Position numbers and translations under genes: made by a program | Source: Chlorobiota bacterium | Lineage (GTDB): Bacteria; Bacteroidota; Chlorobiia; Chlorobiales; Chlorobiaceae | Direction: 5' to 3' | Length of the DNA: 64,000 nt | NCBI GenBank assembly: GCA_016866305.1 | Contig: VGMX01000002.1 | Span: 1 to 64,000 of the forward strand | Shown: in pieces, positions 20,693-29,620 of the stretch | How positions within the stretch are numbered: position 1 is the stretch's first letter | How the letters are laid out: the number at the start of each line of letters is the position of its first letter | Notes under the pieces: model-generated | Seen by the model: only the letters and a program-made list of their open reading frames with translations | Told to the model about the DNA's origin: nothing | The model's database searches: none

Positions 20693-23056
20693 ATGATGCA
20701 GCAACCTTTTCACGCATTCTCTGCAGGTGCGCTTTCTTATGAAGGGCTGTTCGGCTATTCCGCAGAGGAGTGGCTGTTTCGCCGCAAGGGGTTCCGCAGG
20801 AACCCGAAAATCATACAGCGGAGCGAATCGCTTTTCACCATCGGCAACGGTTACCTCAACATCCGGGGCAGTCTCGAGGAACTGCCTTCCGGTCATGCCG
20901 GCGGGATGTATCTCAACGGCATCTACGACCGGTCTGAAGCCGATGTCGAGGAGCTTGTCAAGTGTCCCATGTGGACCGACGTCTCGGTCTGGAGCGAAGG
21001 TGAAAAATTCTGCCCGTCGACCTGCCGGGTGCTGTTCCATGAGCAGGTGCTCGACCTGAAAAAAGGCATCTTGCACCGCTCAACCACGATGCGCAATGGT
21101 TCCGGCCGGATTCTTACCATCGAGAGTCTCCGGCTGGTTTGCATGCACAATCCCCATCTCGGATACCTGCTGTTCCGGATCGTTCCGAGAAATTTTTCAG
21201 GTTTCGTGAGAGTGTTCAGCGGCCTCAACGGAGAGGTCACCAACCGCGGTTTCTTTCCGGAAGAGCAGCTGAAGCATCTGCAGCTTGAAAAGATCGAAAG
21301 AGGCCGCAATTTCATGTACCTGGAAACGAAGACCAGGCAGCGCGGCATAAGAATCGCTGAAGCTGCATCCTGGAAACTCGTTCTGCCCGAATCCTTTCCT
21401 GTACGGCCCGAACCCCGGATTTACGGCGAGAAGTTTACCAGCGAAATGACGCTCGAAGTCAGCAGTGGATGCGCATACACCTTCGAAAAGCTTGCCGTAG
21501 TGCTGACAAGTCGTGAAGTTCCTGAAGGGAACATGTTCCGGAAATCCATCTGCGAACTGAAGTCCTACGTCCGTACCGGAGCTGCGGCGCATATCGCCTC
21601 TCATATCGATGCATGGGAGGAGAGATGGCGTCAGGCGGATATCCGTATAGAGGGGGATCCGGAAGCGCAACAGGCCCTGCGCTACAACATCTACCATCTC
21701 CTGATCAACGCCCCCCCGACATCCGGCAGCATCGGCGCGAAATTTCTCAGTTCGGAGGGATATCTCGGTCATGTCTTCTGGGATACCGAGATTTTCATTC
21801 TGCCGTTCTATGTCTACAATTTCCCTGCTGTCGCACGCAACATGCTGATTTACCGGTACGACACCCTTTCCGGCGCCTTGAAGAATGCCGAAAAGCAGGG
21901 GTATCGCGGCGCCAAGTATGCGTGGGAGTCCGCCACGACCGGAGAGGATGTCACCCCGCGCTTCGCCTCGAAGCTCGAACGCACCATTCGCCTCATCTAC
22001 ACGGGCTCGGAGGAGGACCATATCGTTTCCGATGTCATCTACGCCCTGGAAAAATATTTCCGGGTGACCGGCGATGAGGAATTCCTTTTCTCGCGCGGGC
22101 TTGAAATGGTTTTTCAAACGGCCAGGTTCTGGGCGAGCAGGGTGGTCGCAGATCGGGGCATCTATGAGATCCGCACGGTTATCGGGCCCGACGAGTTTCA
22201 TGAGCATGTCGATAACAATGCCTATACGAACTACATGGTGAAATGGCATCTCCGGCTTGCCGTCATGCTGTTCAGGTATATGGCAAAACGTCACCCCGGG
22301 CGGCTTGAGCATATCTGCACCGGGATCGGCCTCGTTCCCGAAGAGGCGGACACCTGGCTTTCGGTCAGCAGGAAACTGAAGTTTTCCGTCGATCCGGAAA
22401 CCCTGCTTGTCGAGCAGTTCGACGGCTATTTCCGGCTCAGGGATTACGTGATCAAGGGGTTCGACCGCAAGGGCCATCCGGTACTGCCGAGAGGCGTTAC
22501 CTACAGGAACATCGCTTCGACCACCCTCGTCAAGCAGGCCGACGTGCTGATGATGATGCACCTGTTTCCCCATGCATTCAGCGACGAGGTGAAGCGGGTC
22601 AATTACGATTACTATGAAAAACGAACGGCGCACAAGTCCTCGCTCAGCCATTGCACGCATGCCATGATGGGCCTTGACGTCGGGAAACGTTCGAAGGCTT
22701 ACCACTACTTCATGAAAACCGCGCAGTTCGATCTTGAAAACCTGCACGGGAACACCCACATGGGTATTCATGCGGCAGCCGTCGGCGGCTCATGGCAGAC
22801 GGTGGTGTACGGTTTCGGCGGGTTTTCGATCAAGTCGGACAGGCTTGTTCTGAAACCGTGGCTGCCGAAAAAATGGAAGAGACTCTCCTTTTCCGTCCGG
22901 TGGCAGGACAGGAAGGTCGATCTTGCAATCCTTCACGACAGGATATCGATTTGTATCAATGCCCCCGAGGAGGAAGAGGTGCCGGTAAGTCTCTATCGCA
23001 AAACCTACAAGCTCAGGAGCAACAGGGAAGAGGTGCTGCGTTACTGCACCTCATGA
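20693..23056 (+). CDS. GH65-family glycoside phosphorylase
   Basis: A 787-residue (alpha/alpha)6-barrel enzyme of the family that phosphorolyses alpha-glucosides such as trehalose, maltose, kojibiose or nigerose. Visible family features are an N-terminal beta-sandwich (SLFTIGNGYLNIRGS), the substrate block GHVFWDTEIF, GAKYAWESATTGED, and the catalytic-acid loop GPDEFHEHVDNNAYTNYM, whose first Glu is the proton donor. KQADVLMMMHLF and a short C-terminal beta domain complete it. The open frame extends to TTG 20627, but ATG 20693 gives a family-like start. A GT4 glycosyltransferase gene follows 36 bp later, so the two probably act on the same sugar. Substrate cannot be assigned. Confidence 0.88.
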   Translation: MMQQPFHAFSAGALSYEGLFGYSAEEWLFRRKGFRRNPKIIQRSESLFTIGNGYLNIRGSLEELPSGHAGGMYLNGIYDRSEADVEELVKCPMWTDVSVWSEGEKFCPSTCRVLFHEQVLDLKKGILHRSTTMRNGSGRILTIESLRLVCMHNPHLGYLLFRIVPRNFSGFVRVFSGLNGEVTNRGFFPEEQLKHLQLEKIERGRNFMYLETKTRQRGIRIAEAASWKLVLPESFPVRPEPRIYGEKFTSEMTLEVSSGCAYTFEKLAVVLTSREVPEGNMFRKSICELKSYVRTGAAAHIASHIDAWEERWRQADIRIEGDPEAQQALRYNIYHLLINAPPTSGSIGAKFLSSEGYLGHVFWDTEIFILPFYVYNFPAVARNMLIYRYDTLSGALKNAEKQGYRGAKYAWESATTGEDVTPRFASKLERTIRLIYTGSEEDHIVSDVIYALEKYFRVTGDEEFLFSRGLEMVFQTARFWASRVVADRGIYEIRTVIGPDEFHEHVDNNAYTNYMVKWHLRLAVMLFRYMAKRHPGRLEHICTGIGLVPEEADTWLSVSRKLKFSVDPETLLVEQFDGYFRLRDYVIKGFDRKGHPVLPRGVTYRNIASTTLVKQADVLMMMHLFPHAFSDEVKRVNYDYYEKRTAHKSSLSHCTHAMMGLDVGKRSKAYHYFMKTAQFDLENLHGNTHMGIHAAAVGGSWQTVVYGFGGFSIKSDRLVLKPWLPKKWKRLSFSVRWQDRKVDLAILHDRISICINAPEEEEVPVSLYRKTYKLRSNREEVLRYCTS

Positions 23057-23092
23057 CTTGATGTCTGAGGCTGTCATTTCCGGAGGATCGTG

Positions 23093-24196
23093 ATGAAAAA
23101 GCTCAGGATAGCGCAGATCGCCCCGCTCATCGAACGGGTGCCCCCGAAAAAGTACGGAGGAACCGAGCGGGTCGTTTACTACCTGACCGAGGGGCTTGTC
23201 GCCAGAGGCCATGATGTCACGCTTTTTGCTTCCGGCGACTCCAGAACCAGCGCCCGGCTTGTCGCGCCGGTCAGCGAGAGCCTCCGGCTGGGCCGGAAAG
23301 CGCACTCCGCCATGTTTGTTTCGATGATGATGCTCGGCACGCTTTTCGAGAAAATGGTGCATGAATTCGATATCATCCATTCCCATATCGAGTATCTCAC
23401 CCTTCCGTATGCGAGCCGCTCTCCGGTTCCTGTGGTGCTGACCATGCACGGCAGGCTCGACTGCGGCGATTACCGGGAACTGCTCCGCCGGTATGGAGGG
23501 CTCTGTTACGTTTCCATCAGCGATGCCCAGCGCAGTCCCGTACCGGATATCAACTGGGTGAAAACCGTTTACCACGGTTATCCTGCCTCCTGTTTCGAGT
23601 ACAATGCACACCCGGAGGACTATTTTCTGTACCTTGGACGGTTCTCGGAAGAAAAAAAACCCGAACAGGCCATCATGCTGGCCAGGGCGTGTCATGTTCC
23701 CCTGAAGATCGCCGCGAAAATCGATCCTGCCGACAAAGGCTATTTCGACCGGAAGGTGCGGCCGCTGCTTGACGATCCGCTCATCGAATACGTGGGTGAG
23801 GTCGATGACGCCAGGAAGAGGGTTCTGCTGAAACATGCACGGGCCCTGCTCAATCCCATCGACTGGCCGGAACCTTTCGGCCTGGTCATGATCGAGTCGC
23901 TGGCTTCCGGTACTCCGGTCATCGTCAGGAACTGCGGTTCCGCTCCCGAGGTGGTGACACACGGGAAAACCGGATTCATCTGCCGGAGCAAACTGGATTT
24001 CGTGCAGGCGATCCGCGCGGCGGACACCATTTCAAGAAAGGCCTGCCGGGAGGAGTTCCTGCGCCGGTTTACCGTTGAAACCATGGTTGAAGGCTATGAG
24101 GAGGTGTATGAAAGCCTGCTGCGGCAGCATCGTGGCGCACCCCGTGCCGGTTACGGCCTTGGCGGTCCGGACGCCAGCGGAAAAAAAGCCTGCTGA
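23093..24196 (+). CDS. Glycosyltransferase family 4
   Basis: A retaining GT-B enzyme of 367 residues. The N-terminal Rossmann half begins RIAQIAPLIERVPPKKYGGTERVV with the acceptor-side glycine loop; the C-terminal half has YLGRFSEEKKPEQAI and the nucleotide-sugar site EPFGLVMIESLASGTPVI. I chose ATG 23093 because GGAGG lies 6 bases upstream; the GTG at 23090 is less likely. It sits 36 bp after the GH65 gene and likely shares its transcript. Together they could make and turn over a small glycoside such as a compatible solute or reserve sugar; that is inference. Confidence 0.88.
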   Translation: MKKLRIAQIAPLIERVPPKKYGGTERVVYYLTEGLVARGHDVTLFASGDSRTSARLVAPVSESLRLGRKAHSAMFVSMMMLGTLFEKMVHEFDIIHSHIEYLTLPYASRSPVPVVLTMHGRLDCGDYRELLRRYGGLCYVSISDAQRSPVPDINWVKTVYHGYPASCFEYNAHPEDYFLYLGRFSEEKKPEQAIMLARACHVPLKIAAKIDPADKGYFDRKVRPLLDDPLIEYVGEVDDARKRVLLKHARALLNPIDWPEPFGLVMIESLASGTPVIVRNCGSAPEVVTHGKTGFICRSKLDFVQAIRAADTISRKACREEFLRRFTVETMVEGYEEVYESLLRQHRGAPRAGYGLGGPDASGKKAC

Positions 24197-24298
24197 TTGG
24201 GTTTTTGGATGGTGAAAGAACGGAAAAAATCGTACTATTTCGGGCATAGCCGCATCCGGATCTCTTTTGGCTGAATACTTATCGCCCGTGATCGCCTT

Positions 24299-27200
24299 AT
24301 GGAATTTGTGCACCTCCACGTTCATACCCACTACTCCATGCAGAGCAGCCCGGTTTTTCCCGGAGAGCTCTTTGCCGCATGCAGCAGGCTCGGCATGCAA
24401 AGTGTTGCGGTGACCGATTACTGCTCGATGTTCAATATGCCGGAACTGTTCAGCGAGGCGAAAAAAGCCGGCGTGAAGCTCATCATCGGCACGGAACTCC
24501 ACCTGCTTGAATCGGGTGCTCACTCCCAGGGCAAACCGCCTGCATCACCTTCCCTTATTCTTCTGGTGCGCAATGAGGCCGGATACCGGAATCTCTGCAT
24601 CCTGCTCTCCCGTGCGGCAAAGGAGGGCTTTGTGAACGGCATGCCTCATCTCGAGTCGCGGCTGCTCGAAGAGCACAGCGAGGGACTTGTCTGCCTGTCG
24701 GCCTACAGCTCCGGAAGGATCGGCAGGGCGCTGCATGCCGGTGCGATGCATGAGGCCGAAGCGCTCGTCGCCCATTACAAGGAGATTTTCGGAGAGGACT
24801 TCTATCTCGAACTGCAACGGCATGACACGCTGTTCGACGACCGGCTGAATGAGGCAACCATTGCGCTTGCCCGGAAATTTTCCGTGGAACTGGTGGCCAC
24901 CAACAATGTTCATTACCTCGACAGGAAGGACTCCGGCTGCTACAGGGCCATGATCGCCAACCGCACCAAGGAGAAGCTATCGAGTCCGAACCTGCAGGCC
25001 CTTGCCGGCAGCGAATACTACCTGAAAACCGCCGACGAGATGTCGAGGCTCTTTTCCGACGAGCACCGGGAGCTTTCCAATACGGTAGCGATTGCCGGAA
25101 AATGCACCTACGCTTTCGCGAAGAAAGAACCAATCCTGCCGCACTACCGGCTTCCGGAGGGTTTCGACGACGAGGTGAAATACCTCCGGCACCTCACCTG
25201 GGAAGGCGCACACGAAAAGTACGCCGGATCGGAATCCGAAGGCATTTCCCGTGAGGATGTCCGACAGCGGATCGAGCTGGAGCTTGGCGTGATCGAAAAG
25301 ATGGGCTTCAGTTCCTACTTCCTTATTGTCAGCGACCTGATCGCGGCCTCCCGGCGCATGGGCTATTCGGTCGGCCCGGGCCGGGGTTCGGCGGCCGGCA
25401 GCATCGTTGCCTATCTCACCGGGATCACCCGGATCGATCCGCTGAAGTACAAACTGCTTTTCGAGCGGTTTCTCAATCCCGAAAGGCTTTCGATGCCGGA
25501 TATCGATATCGACTTTACACCGGTCGGCAAGCAGAAGGTTCTCGAATACACCGTGGAGAAGTACGGAGATGAAAGCGTGGCCAAGGTCGTTGCGATCGGC
25601 ACGCTCGGCGCCAAGGCCGCCATCCGTGACGCGGGCCGCTTGCTCGAAGTGCCGTTGACGCTTGTCGACCGGCTCGCCAAGCTCGTGCCGGGCAAGCCCG
25701 GCATCACCCTTGAAAAGGCGCTCGGTGAAGTCCGGGAGCTGAAGCAGGTTGCCGAAAGCACTCCCGAGACCATGCAACTGCTTGAATACGCCCGCGCGCT
25801 CGAAGGCAGGGCGCGCAATGTCTCCATGCACGCCGGTGCAGTGGTGATTACCGACGGGCCGCTCGAGGAGCAGGTGCCACTCTACGTGTCCAACAAGATC
25901 GAGACCGAGGTGCGCCGCTATGCGGACGAGATCGATCTGGAGGACGTCGTTCCTGCCGGAGGCAAAAGTGCGGAGGGCGCCGAGGAGAAGCAGGTGGTGA
26001 CGCAGTTCGACAAGAACTGGATCGAAACCGCCGGACTCCTGAAGATCGATTACCTCGGTCTGGAAACGCTCGCCGTGATCGACGAAACCCTCCATCTTAT
26101 CAGGAAACGGTATGATGTTGAGATCGATCTGGAAAAAGTGCCCATGAACGACCGCAAGACCTTCCGCATCTTCCAGGAGGGGAAAATGGCCGGCATTTTC
26201 CAGTTCGAGTCTTCGGGCATGCAGAGCTACATGACCCGGCTGCAGCCGACACAGATCGGGGATATCATCGCCATGAGCGCGCTCTACCGTCCCGGAGCGC
26301 TGAATGCGCGCATCGACGAGCACCGCAATGCCGTTGACCTGTTTGTGGACCGCAAGCATGGCCGTGAGGCCATCGACTACATGCATCCCATGCTCGAGGA
26401 GATTCTCAAGGAGACCTACGGAGTGATCGTCTACCAGGAGCAGGTCATGCAGATATCCCAGGTGATGGGCGGCTTCTCGATGGCCAAGGCGGACAATCTC
26501 CGCAAGGCCATGGGCAAGAAGATGCCGGAGATCATGGAACAGTTCAAGGCGGATTTTGTCAGCGGGGCTGTGACCCAGGGTGTGCACGACACGCTGGCCA
26601 CCAGGGTTTTCGAGCTCATGGCGGAATTCGCCGGATACGGTTTCAACAAGAGCCATTCTGCGGCCTACGGTGTGCTCGCCTACTGGACAGGCTATCTCAA
26701 GGCGCACTACACCGCGGAGTTCATGACCGCCATCCTGAACAGCGAGATCGGCGATACCGACCGCATGAAGCATCTGACCGACGAGGCCAAGAGCTTCGGT
26801 ATCATGACGCTGCCTCCTTCAGTCAATAAAAGCGATGCGCTTTTTGCCATCGAGGATGTCAAGGGAAAGCCGTTCATTCGGGTCGGACTGAGCGCCATCA
26901 AACAGGTCGGCGGAGCCGCCAGGGGGGTGGTCACCTCCCGGCTCCGGAAAAAAAGGGATTTTCTGAACCTGTTCGATTTTACCGCTTCGGTCGATCTCCG
27001 GGTGATGAACCGCAAGGCGCTCGAATGCCTGATCCTTGCCGGAGCACTTGACGAACTCGATCCGAACCGGGCGAAACTGCTCGCCAATGTCGACAAGGCC
27101 ATCAGGTTCGGACAGATGCAGAACCGCTCCGTAACGCTCGGACAGTGCGGCTTTTTTACCTCCGATAGCGGCGAGAGCACCGACGATGTCCATTACCCCG

Positions 27201-27868
27201 ATCTCGACCCCGCCGATCCGATGCCCGAGTCGGAAAAGCTGCTGCAGGAGAAGAAGCTGGTCGGTTTCTATCTCAGCCGCCATCCGCTTTCCCCTTACCG
27301 CAGGGACTGGGAGGCGTTCGCCACCCTGCCGCTCAATGCCAAGGAGATCACCCCCTCCCGGCAGTACAAGGTGATCGGCGTGGTTGTCTCGATAAAACCC
27401 TATCAGGACCGGAAGGGCAAGGCCATGCTGTTCGGCGCGCTGGAGGATTTTACCGGCAAGGCGGATTTCACGGTGTTCGCCAGTGTGTATGAACAGTTCG
27501 GTCACCTGATAAAACCCGAGGAGGTGCTCATGCTGGTGGCTGAAGCCGAGGTAAGCGGCGGGATGCTGAAACTGCTGGTGCGCGAGGTGATTCCTGTTAA
27601 AAAGGTGCGGAGCAGCATGATCCGCAAGATCATTCTCAAGGTTGATGCCGACGACCAGGGGCAGGCCGAAAAACTGGGTCAGCTCAAGAGCCTGTTCGAG
27701 AGCCACCGGGGAGTCACCCCGGTCGATTTCGAGGTGAAGGTCCAGGCCGGGGAAAACATCGAAACCCTGAGACTGTTCGCTCGCGGCACCCCGCTTGACG
27801 CCGCCGATGCAACAATAGCAAAACTCGAGGAGATACTGGGTCCCGACAACGTGAGAATTTCAGGGTAG
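24299..27868 (+). CDS. dnaE: DNA polymerase III alpha subunit
   Basis: The 1189-residue replicative C-family polymerase. Domains in order: PHP (about 1-280), palm with the catalytic triad PDIDIDF (Asp401, Asp403, Asp405), fingers (GYGFNKSHSAAYG), the helix-hairpin-helix and beta-binding region, and a C-terminal OB fold (about 1020-1110, KVIGVVVSIKPYQDRKGK). The PHP domain keeps the opening HLHVH but differs from metal-binding versions at several sites: YSMQSS where YSLLDG is usual, TDYC (Tyr41) where TDHG is usual, and TNNVH (Asn203) where TNDVH is usual. This suggests a PHP domain without proofreading activity, as in E. coli. A second dnaE elsewhere in the genome cannot be excluded. Confidence 0.94.
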   Translation: MEFVHLHVHTHYSMQSSPVFPGELFAACSRLGMQSVAVTDYCSMFNMPELFSEAKKAGVKLIIGTELHLLESGAHSQGKPPASPSLILLVRNEAGYRNLCILLSRAAKEGFVNGMPHLESRLLEEHSEGLVCLSAYSSGRIGRALHAGAMHEAEALVAHYKEIFGEDFYLELQRHDTLFDDRLNEATIALARKFSVELVATNNVHYLDRKDSGCYRAMIANRTKEKLSSPNLQALAGSEYYLKTADEMSRLFSDEHRELSNTVAIAGKCTYAFAKKEPILPHYRLPEGFDDEVKYLRHLTWEGAHEKYAGSESEGISREDVRQRIELELGVIEKMGFSSYFLIVSDLIAASRRMGYSVGPGRGSAAGSIVAYLTGITRIDPLKYKLLFERFLNPERLSMPDIDIDFTPVGKQKVLEYTVEKYGDESVAKVVAIGTLGAKAAIRDAGRLLEVPLTLVDRLAKLVPGKPGITLEKALGEVRELKQVAESTPETMQLLEYARALEGRARNVSMHAGAVVITDGPLEEQVPLYVSNKIETEVRRYADEIDLEDVVPAGGKSAEGAEEKQVVTQFDKNWIETAGLLKIDYLGLETLAVIDETLHLIRKRYDVEIDLEKVPMNDRKTFRIFQEGKMAGIFQFESSGMQSYMTRLQPTQIGDIIAMSALYRPGALNARIDEHRNAVDLFVDRKHGREAIDYMHPMLEEILKETYGVIVYQEQVMQISQVMGGFSMAKADNLRKAMGKKMPEIMEQFKADFVSGAVTQGVHDTLATRVFELMAEFAGYGFNKSHSAAYGVLAYWTGYLKAHYTAEFMTAILNSEIGDTDRMKHLTDEAKSFGIMTLPPSVNKSDALFAIEDVKGKPFIRVGLSAIKQVGGAARGVVTSRLRKKRDFLNLFDFTASVDLRVMNRKALECLILAGALDELDPNRAKLLANVDKAIRFGQMQNRSVTLGQCGFFTSDSGESTDDVHYPDLDPADPMPESEKLLQEKKLVGFYLSRHPLSPYRRDWEAFATLPLNAKEITPSRQYKVIGVVVSIKPYQDRKGKAMLFGALEDFTGKADFTVFASVYEQFGHLIKPEEVLMLVAEAEVSGGMLKLLVREVIPVKKVRSSMIRKIILKVDADDQGQAEKLGQLKSLFESHRGVTPVDFEVKVQAGENIETLRLFARGTPLDAADATIAKLEEILGPDNVRISG

Positions 27869-28009
27869 TGCAGGTGCGGAAGGCAGGGAAGCTTCCGGAC
27901 ACTTGCCGACTTTTGCCGGGCTGCCTTGTTTTTTCAGCTTACTTTTATAACTTGTTGCTTGTATTCCTATAGAGTTTTGATTTACCATCATTTTAAACCG
28001 AACAATACA

Positions 28010-28339
28010 ATGAGCGGAAAATATCTTGCAGCGACCGATCAGAACTTCAAGGCGGAAATTCTCGAATCCGACAAGGTCGCCCTTGTTGATTTCTGGGCTG
28101 CATGGTGCGGACCCTGCATGATGCTCGGCCCGGTTATCGAGGAGCTTGCCGGCGACTACGAAGGAAAAGCTGTTATCGCCAAACTCAATGTTGACGAGAA
28201 TCCCAATACCGCCGCCCAGTACGGCATCCGCAGCATCCCCACCATGCTGGTCTTCAAGAACGGCCAGGTTGTCGATCAGATGGTCGGAGCCCTGCCGAAG
28301 AACATGATCGCCAAGAAGATCGACGAGCATATCGGCTGA
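28010..28339 (+). CDS. trxA: Thioredoxin
   Basis: A 109-residue cytoplasmic dithiol carrier. The active site is [11 protein letters not shown] near residues 27-37, with the cis-proline loop SIPTMLVF. Start ATG 28010; the open frame extends upstream but the family begins here. The AT-rich 27935-28009 region probably holds its own promoter. A terminator lies between it and trxB, so the two redox partners are adjacent but partly separated in transcription. Confidence 0.96.
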   Translation: MSGKYLAATDQNFKAEILESDKVALVDFWAAWCGPCMMLGPVIEELAGDYEGKAVIAKLNVDENPNTAAQYGIRSIPTMLVFKNGQVVDQMVGALPKNMIAKKIDEHIG

Positions 28340-28360
28340 TCCTGCATTTTTATTGACTAT

Positions 28361-28388
28361 CCCGGCAGACACCTGCCGGGATTTTTTT
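28361..28388 (+). terminator. Rho-independent terminator between trxA and trxB
   Basis: A perfect 8-bp stem, CCCGGCAG and CTGCCGGG, has a 4-base loop and is followed by A then seven T. It starts 21 bp after the trxA stop and 31 bp before the trxB start, so trxB is probably read by partial readthrough or from a promoter further upstream. Confidence 0.9.
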
Positions 28389-28418
28389 ATCACAACTTTC
28401 CTATCAACGATCGGAACT

Positions 28419-29354
28419 ATGGAAAAGGAAATCCGGGATGTCGTCATCATCGGAACCGGTCCCGCAGGCTACACTGCAGCCATTTATACCGGCCGCGCCA
28501 ACCTGAAACCGCTGGTTGTCGAGGGCATGCAGCCGGGCGGTCAGCTCATGATCACTACCGATATCGAGAATTTTCCGGGTTTTCCCGAGGGTATCAACGG
28601 ACCGGAACTCATGTCGAGAATGCGCCGGCAGGCAGAGCGGTTCAATGCGGAATTCGTTTACGGCAGCGTCGTGGAAGCCGATCTTTCCAGAAGCCCTTGT
28701 TCCCTCCTGCTCGACGACGGACGGGAGATCGTGGCGCGGGCCGTCGTCATCGCCACCGGGGCCAACGCCAAATGGCTCGGCATCGAATCCGAGGACCGCT
28801 ACAGGGGAAGGGGTGTCTCGGCCTGCGCCACCTGTGACGGCTTCTTTTTCAAGGAGTGCAGGGTGTTTGTGATCGGCGGCGGCGATACTGCCATGGAAGA
28901 GGCACTCTATCTCACCAAGTTCGCTTCCGAGGTGACGCTCGTGCACAGACGGGATGAATTCCGTGCATCGAAAATCATGAGCCTGCGTGCCGGCAAGAAT
29001 CCGAAAATAAAAACCCTCCTGAATGCAGTCGTTGACGAGATACTTGGTGACGGCCAGAAGGTTACCGGCATCAGGCTGAAGGATGTTCGCACCGGGGATC
29101 TCTCCGAGCATCCCTGCGATGGCGTGTTCGTGGCTATCGGCCATGAGCCGAACGCCCGGCTTTTCGAGGGTCAGCTCGCCATCGACGACTACGGCTACAT
29201 CGAAACGAAAAAATCGTCCACCGAAACCAGTGTGCCGGGGGTTTTCGCCTGCGGTGACGTGCAGGACTACACCTACCGCCAGGCAGTGACCGCGGTAGGC
29301 TCGGGATGCATGGCCGCAGTTGACGCCGAGCGTTTCCTTGAGTCGATCCGGTGA
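28419..29354 (+). CDS. trxB: Thioredoxin reductase
   Basis: An FAD-dependent flavoenzyme that reduces thioredoxin. The FAD motif is [14 protein letters not shown] near the N terminus, the redox pair is Cys136 and Cys139 in [11 protein letters not shown], and the second nucleotide site is [15 protein letters not shown]. The C terminus has [18 protein letters not shown]. The 311-residue length and layout match the low-molecular-weight class. Start ATG 28419. The electron donor (NADPH or ferredoxin) is not decided by what I can see. Confidence 0.95.
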   Translation: MEKEIRDVVIIGTGPAGYTAAIYTGRANLKPLVVEGMQPGGQLMITTDIENFPGFPEGINGPELMSRMRRQAERFNAEFVYGSVVEADLSRSPCSLLLDDGREIVARAVVIATGANAKWLGIESEDRYRGRGVSACATCDGFFFKECRVFVIGGGDTAMEEALYLTKFASEVTLVHRRDEFRASKIMSLRAGKNPKIKTLLNAVVDEILGDGQKVTGIRLKDVRTGDLSEHPCDGVFVAIGHEPNARLFEGQLAIDDYGYIETKKSSTETSVPGVFACGDVQDYTYRQAVTAVGSGCMAAVDAERFLESIR

Positions 29355-29369
29355 TTCTGCAGTATTGTC

Positions 29370-29400
29370 GGCAGAGCCGGTTTTCCCGACCGGCCCTGCC
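29370..29400 (+). terminator. Hairpin after trxB
   Basis: GGCAG-A-GCCGGT pairs with ACCGGC-C-CTGCC around a 7-base loop: 11 pairs plus one mismatch. There is no T-run behind it, so it may mark the transcript end without being a classical terminator. Confidence 0.5.
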
Positions 29401-29620
29401 CTGCGTTTGCCCCCTGAACAGTTGCGGCAAGAAATTTTGTTTTTTCCCGGGTTCCGCCTATTGATTACCTTGCAGTAAATCCATTCCCGCCCCAACCTCT
29501 TCCTCGAGGTTCCGTGCGCGACCTGCAGTACCCTGTGGTTCGTCTTTCATCAGTTCCTGAAGAGTGCATCCCCGTTCTCCCGGACGGTTTTTTCCGAAAA
29601 CGCAGGAAGAAGGAGGCGTC

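Noticed and set aside
21197-22771. 524-codon minus-strand frame opposite the GH65 gene
   Set aside because: Antisense to an unambiguous phosphorylase with its catalytic motif; no independent support.
24977-26773. 598-codon minus-strand frame opposite dnaE
   Set aside because: Antisense shadow; dnaE has its full polymerase motifs in the other direction.
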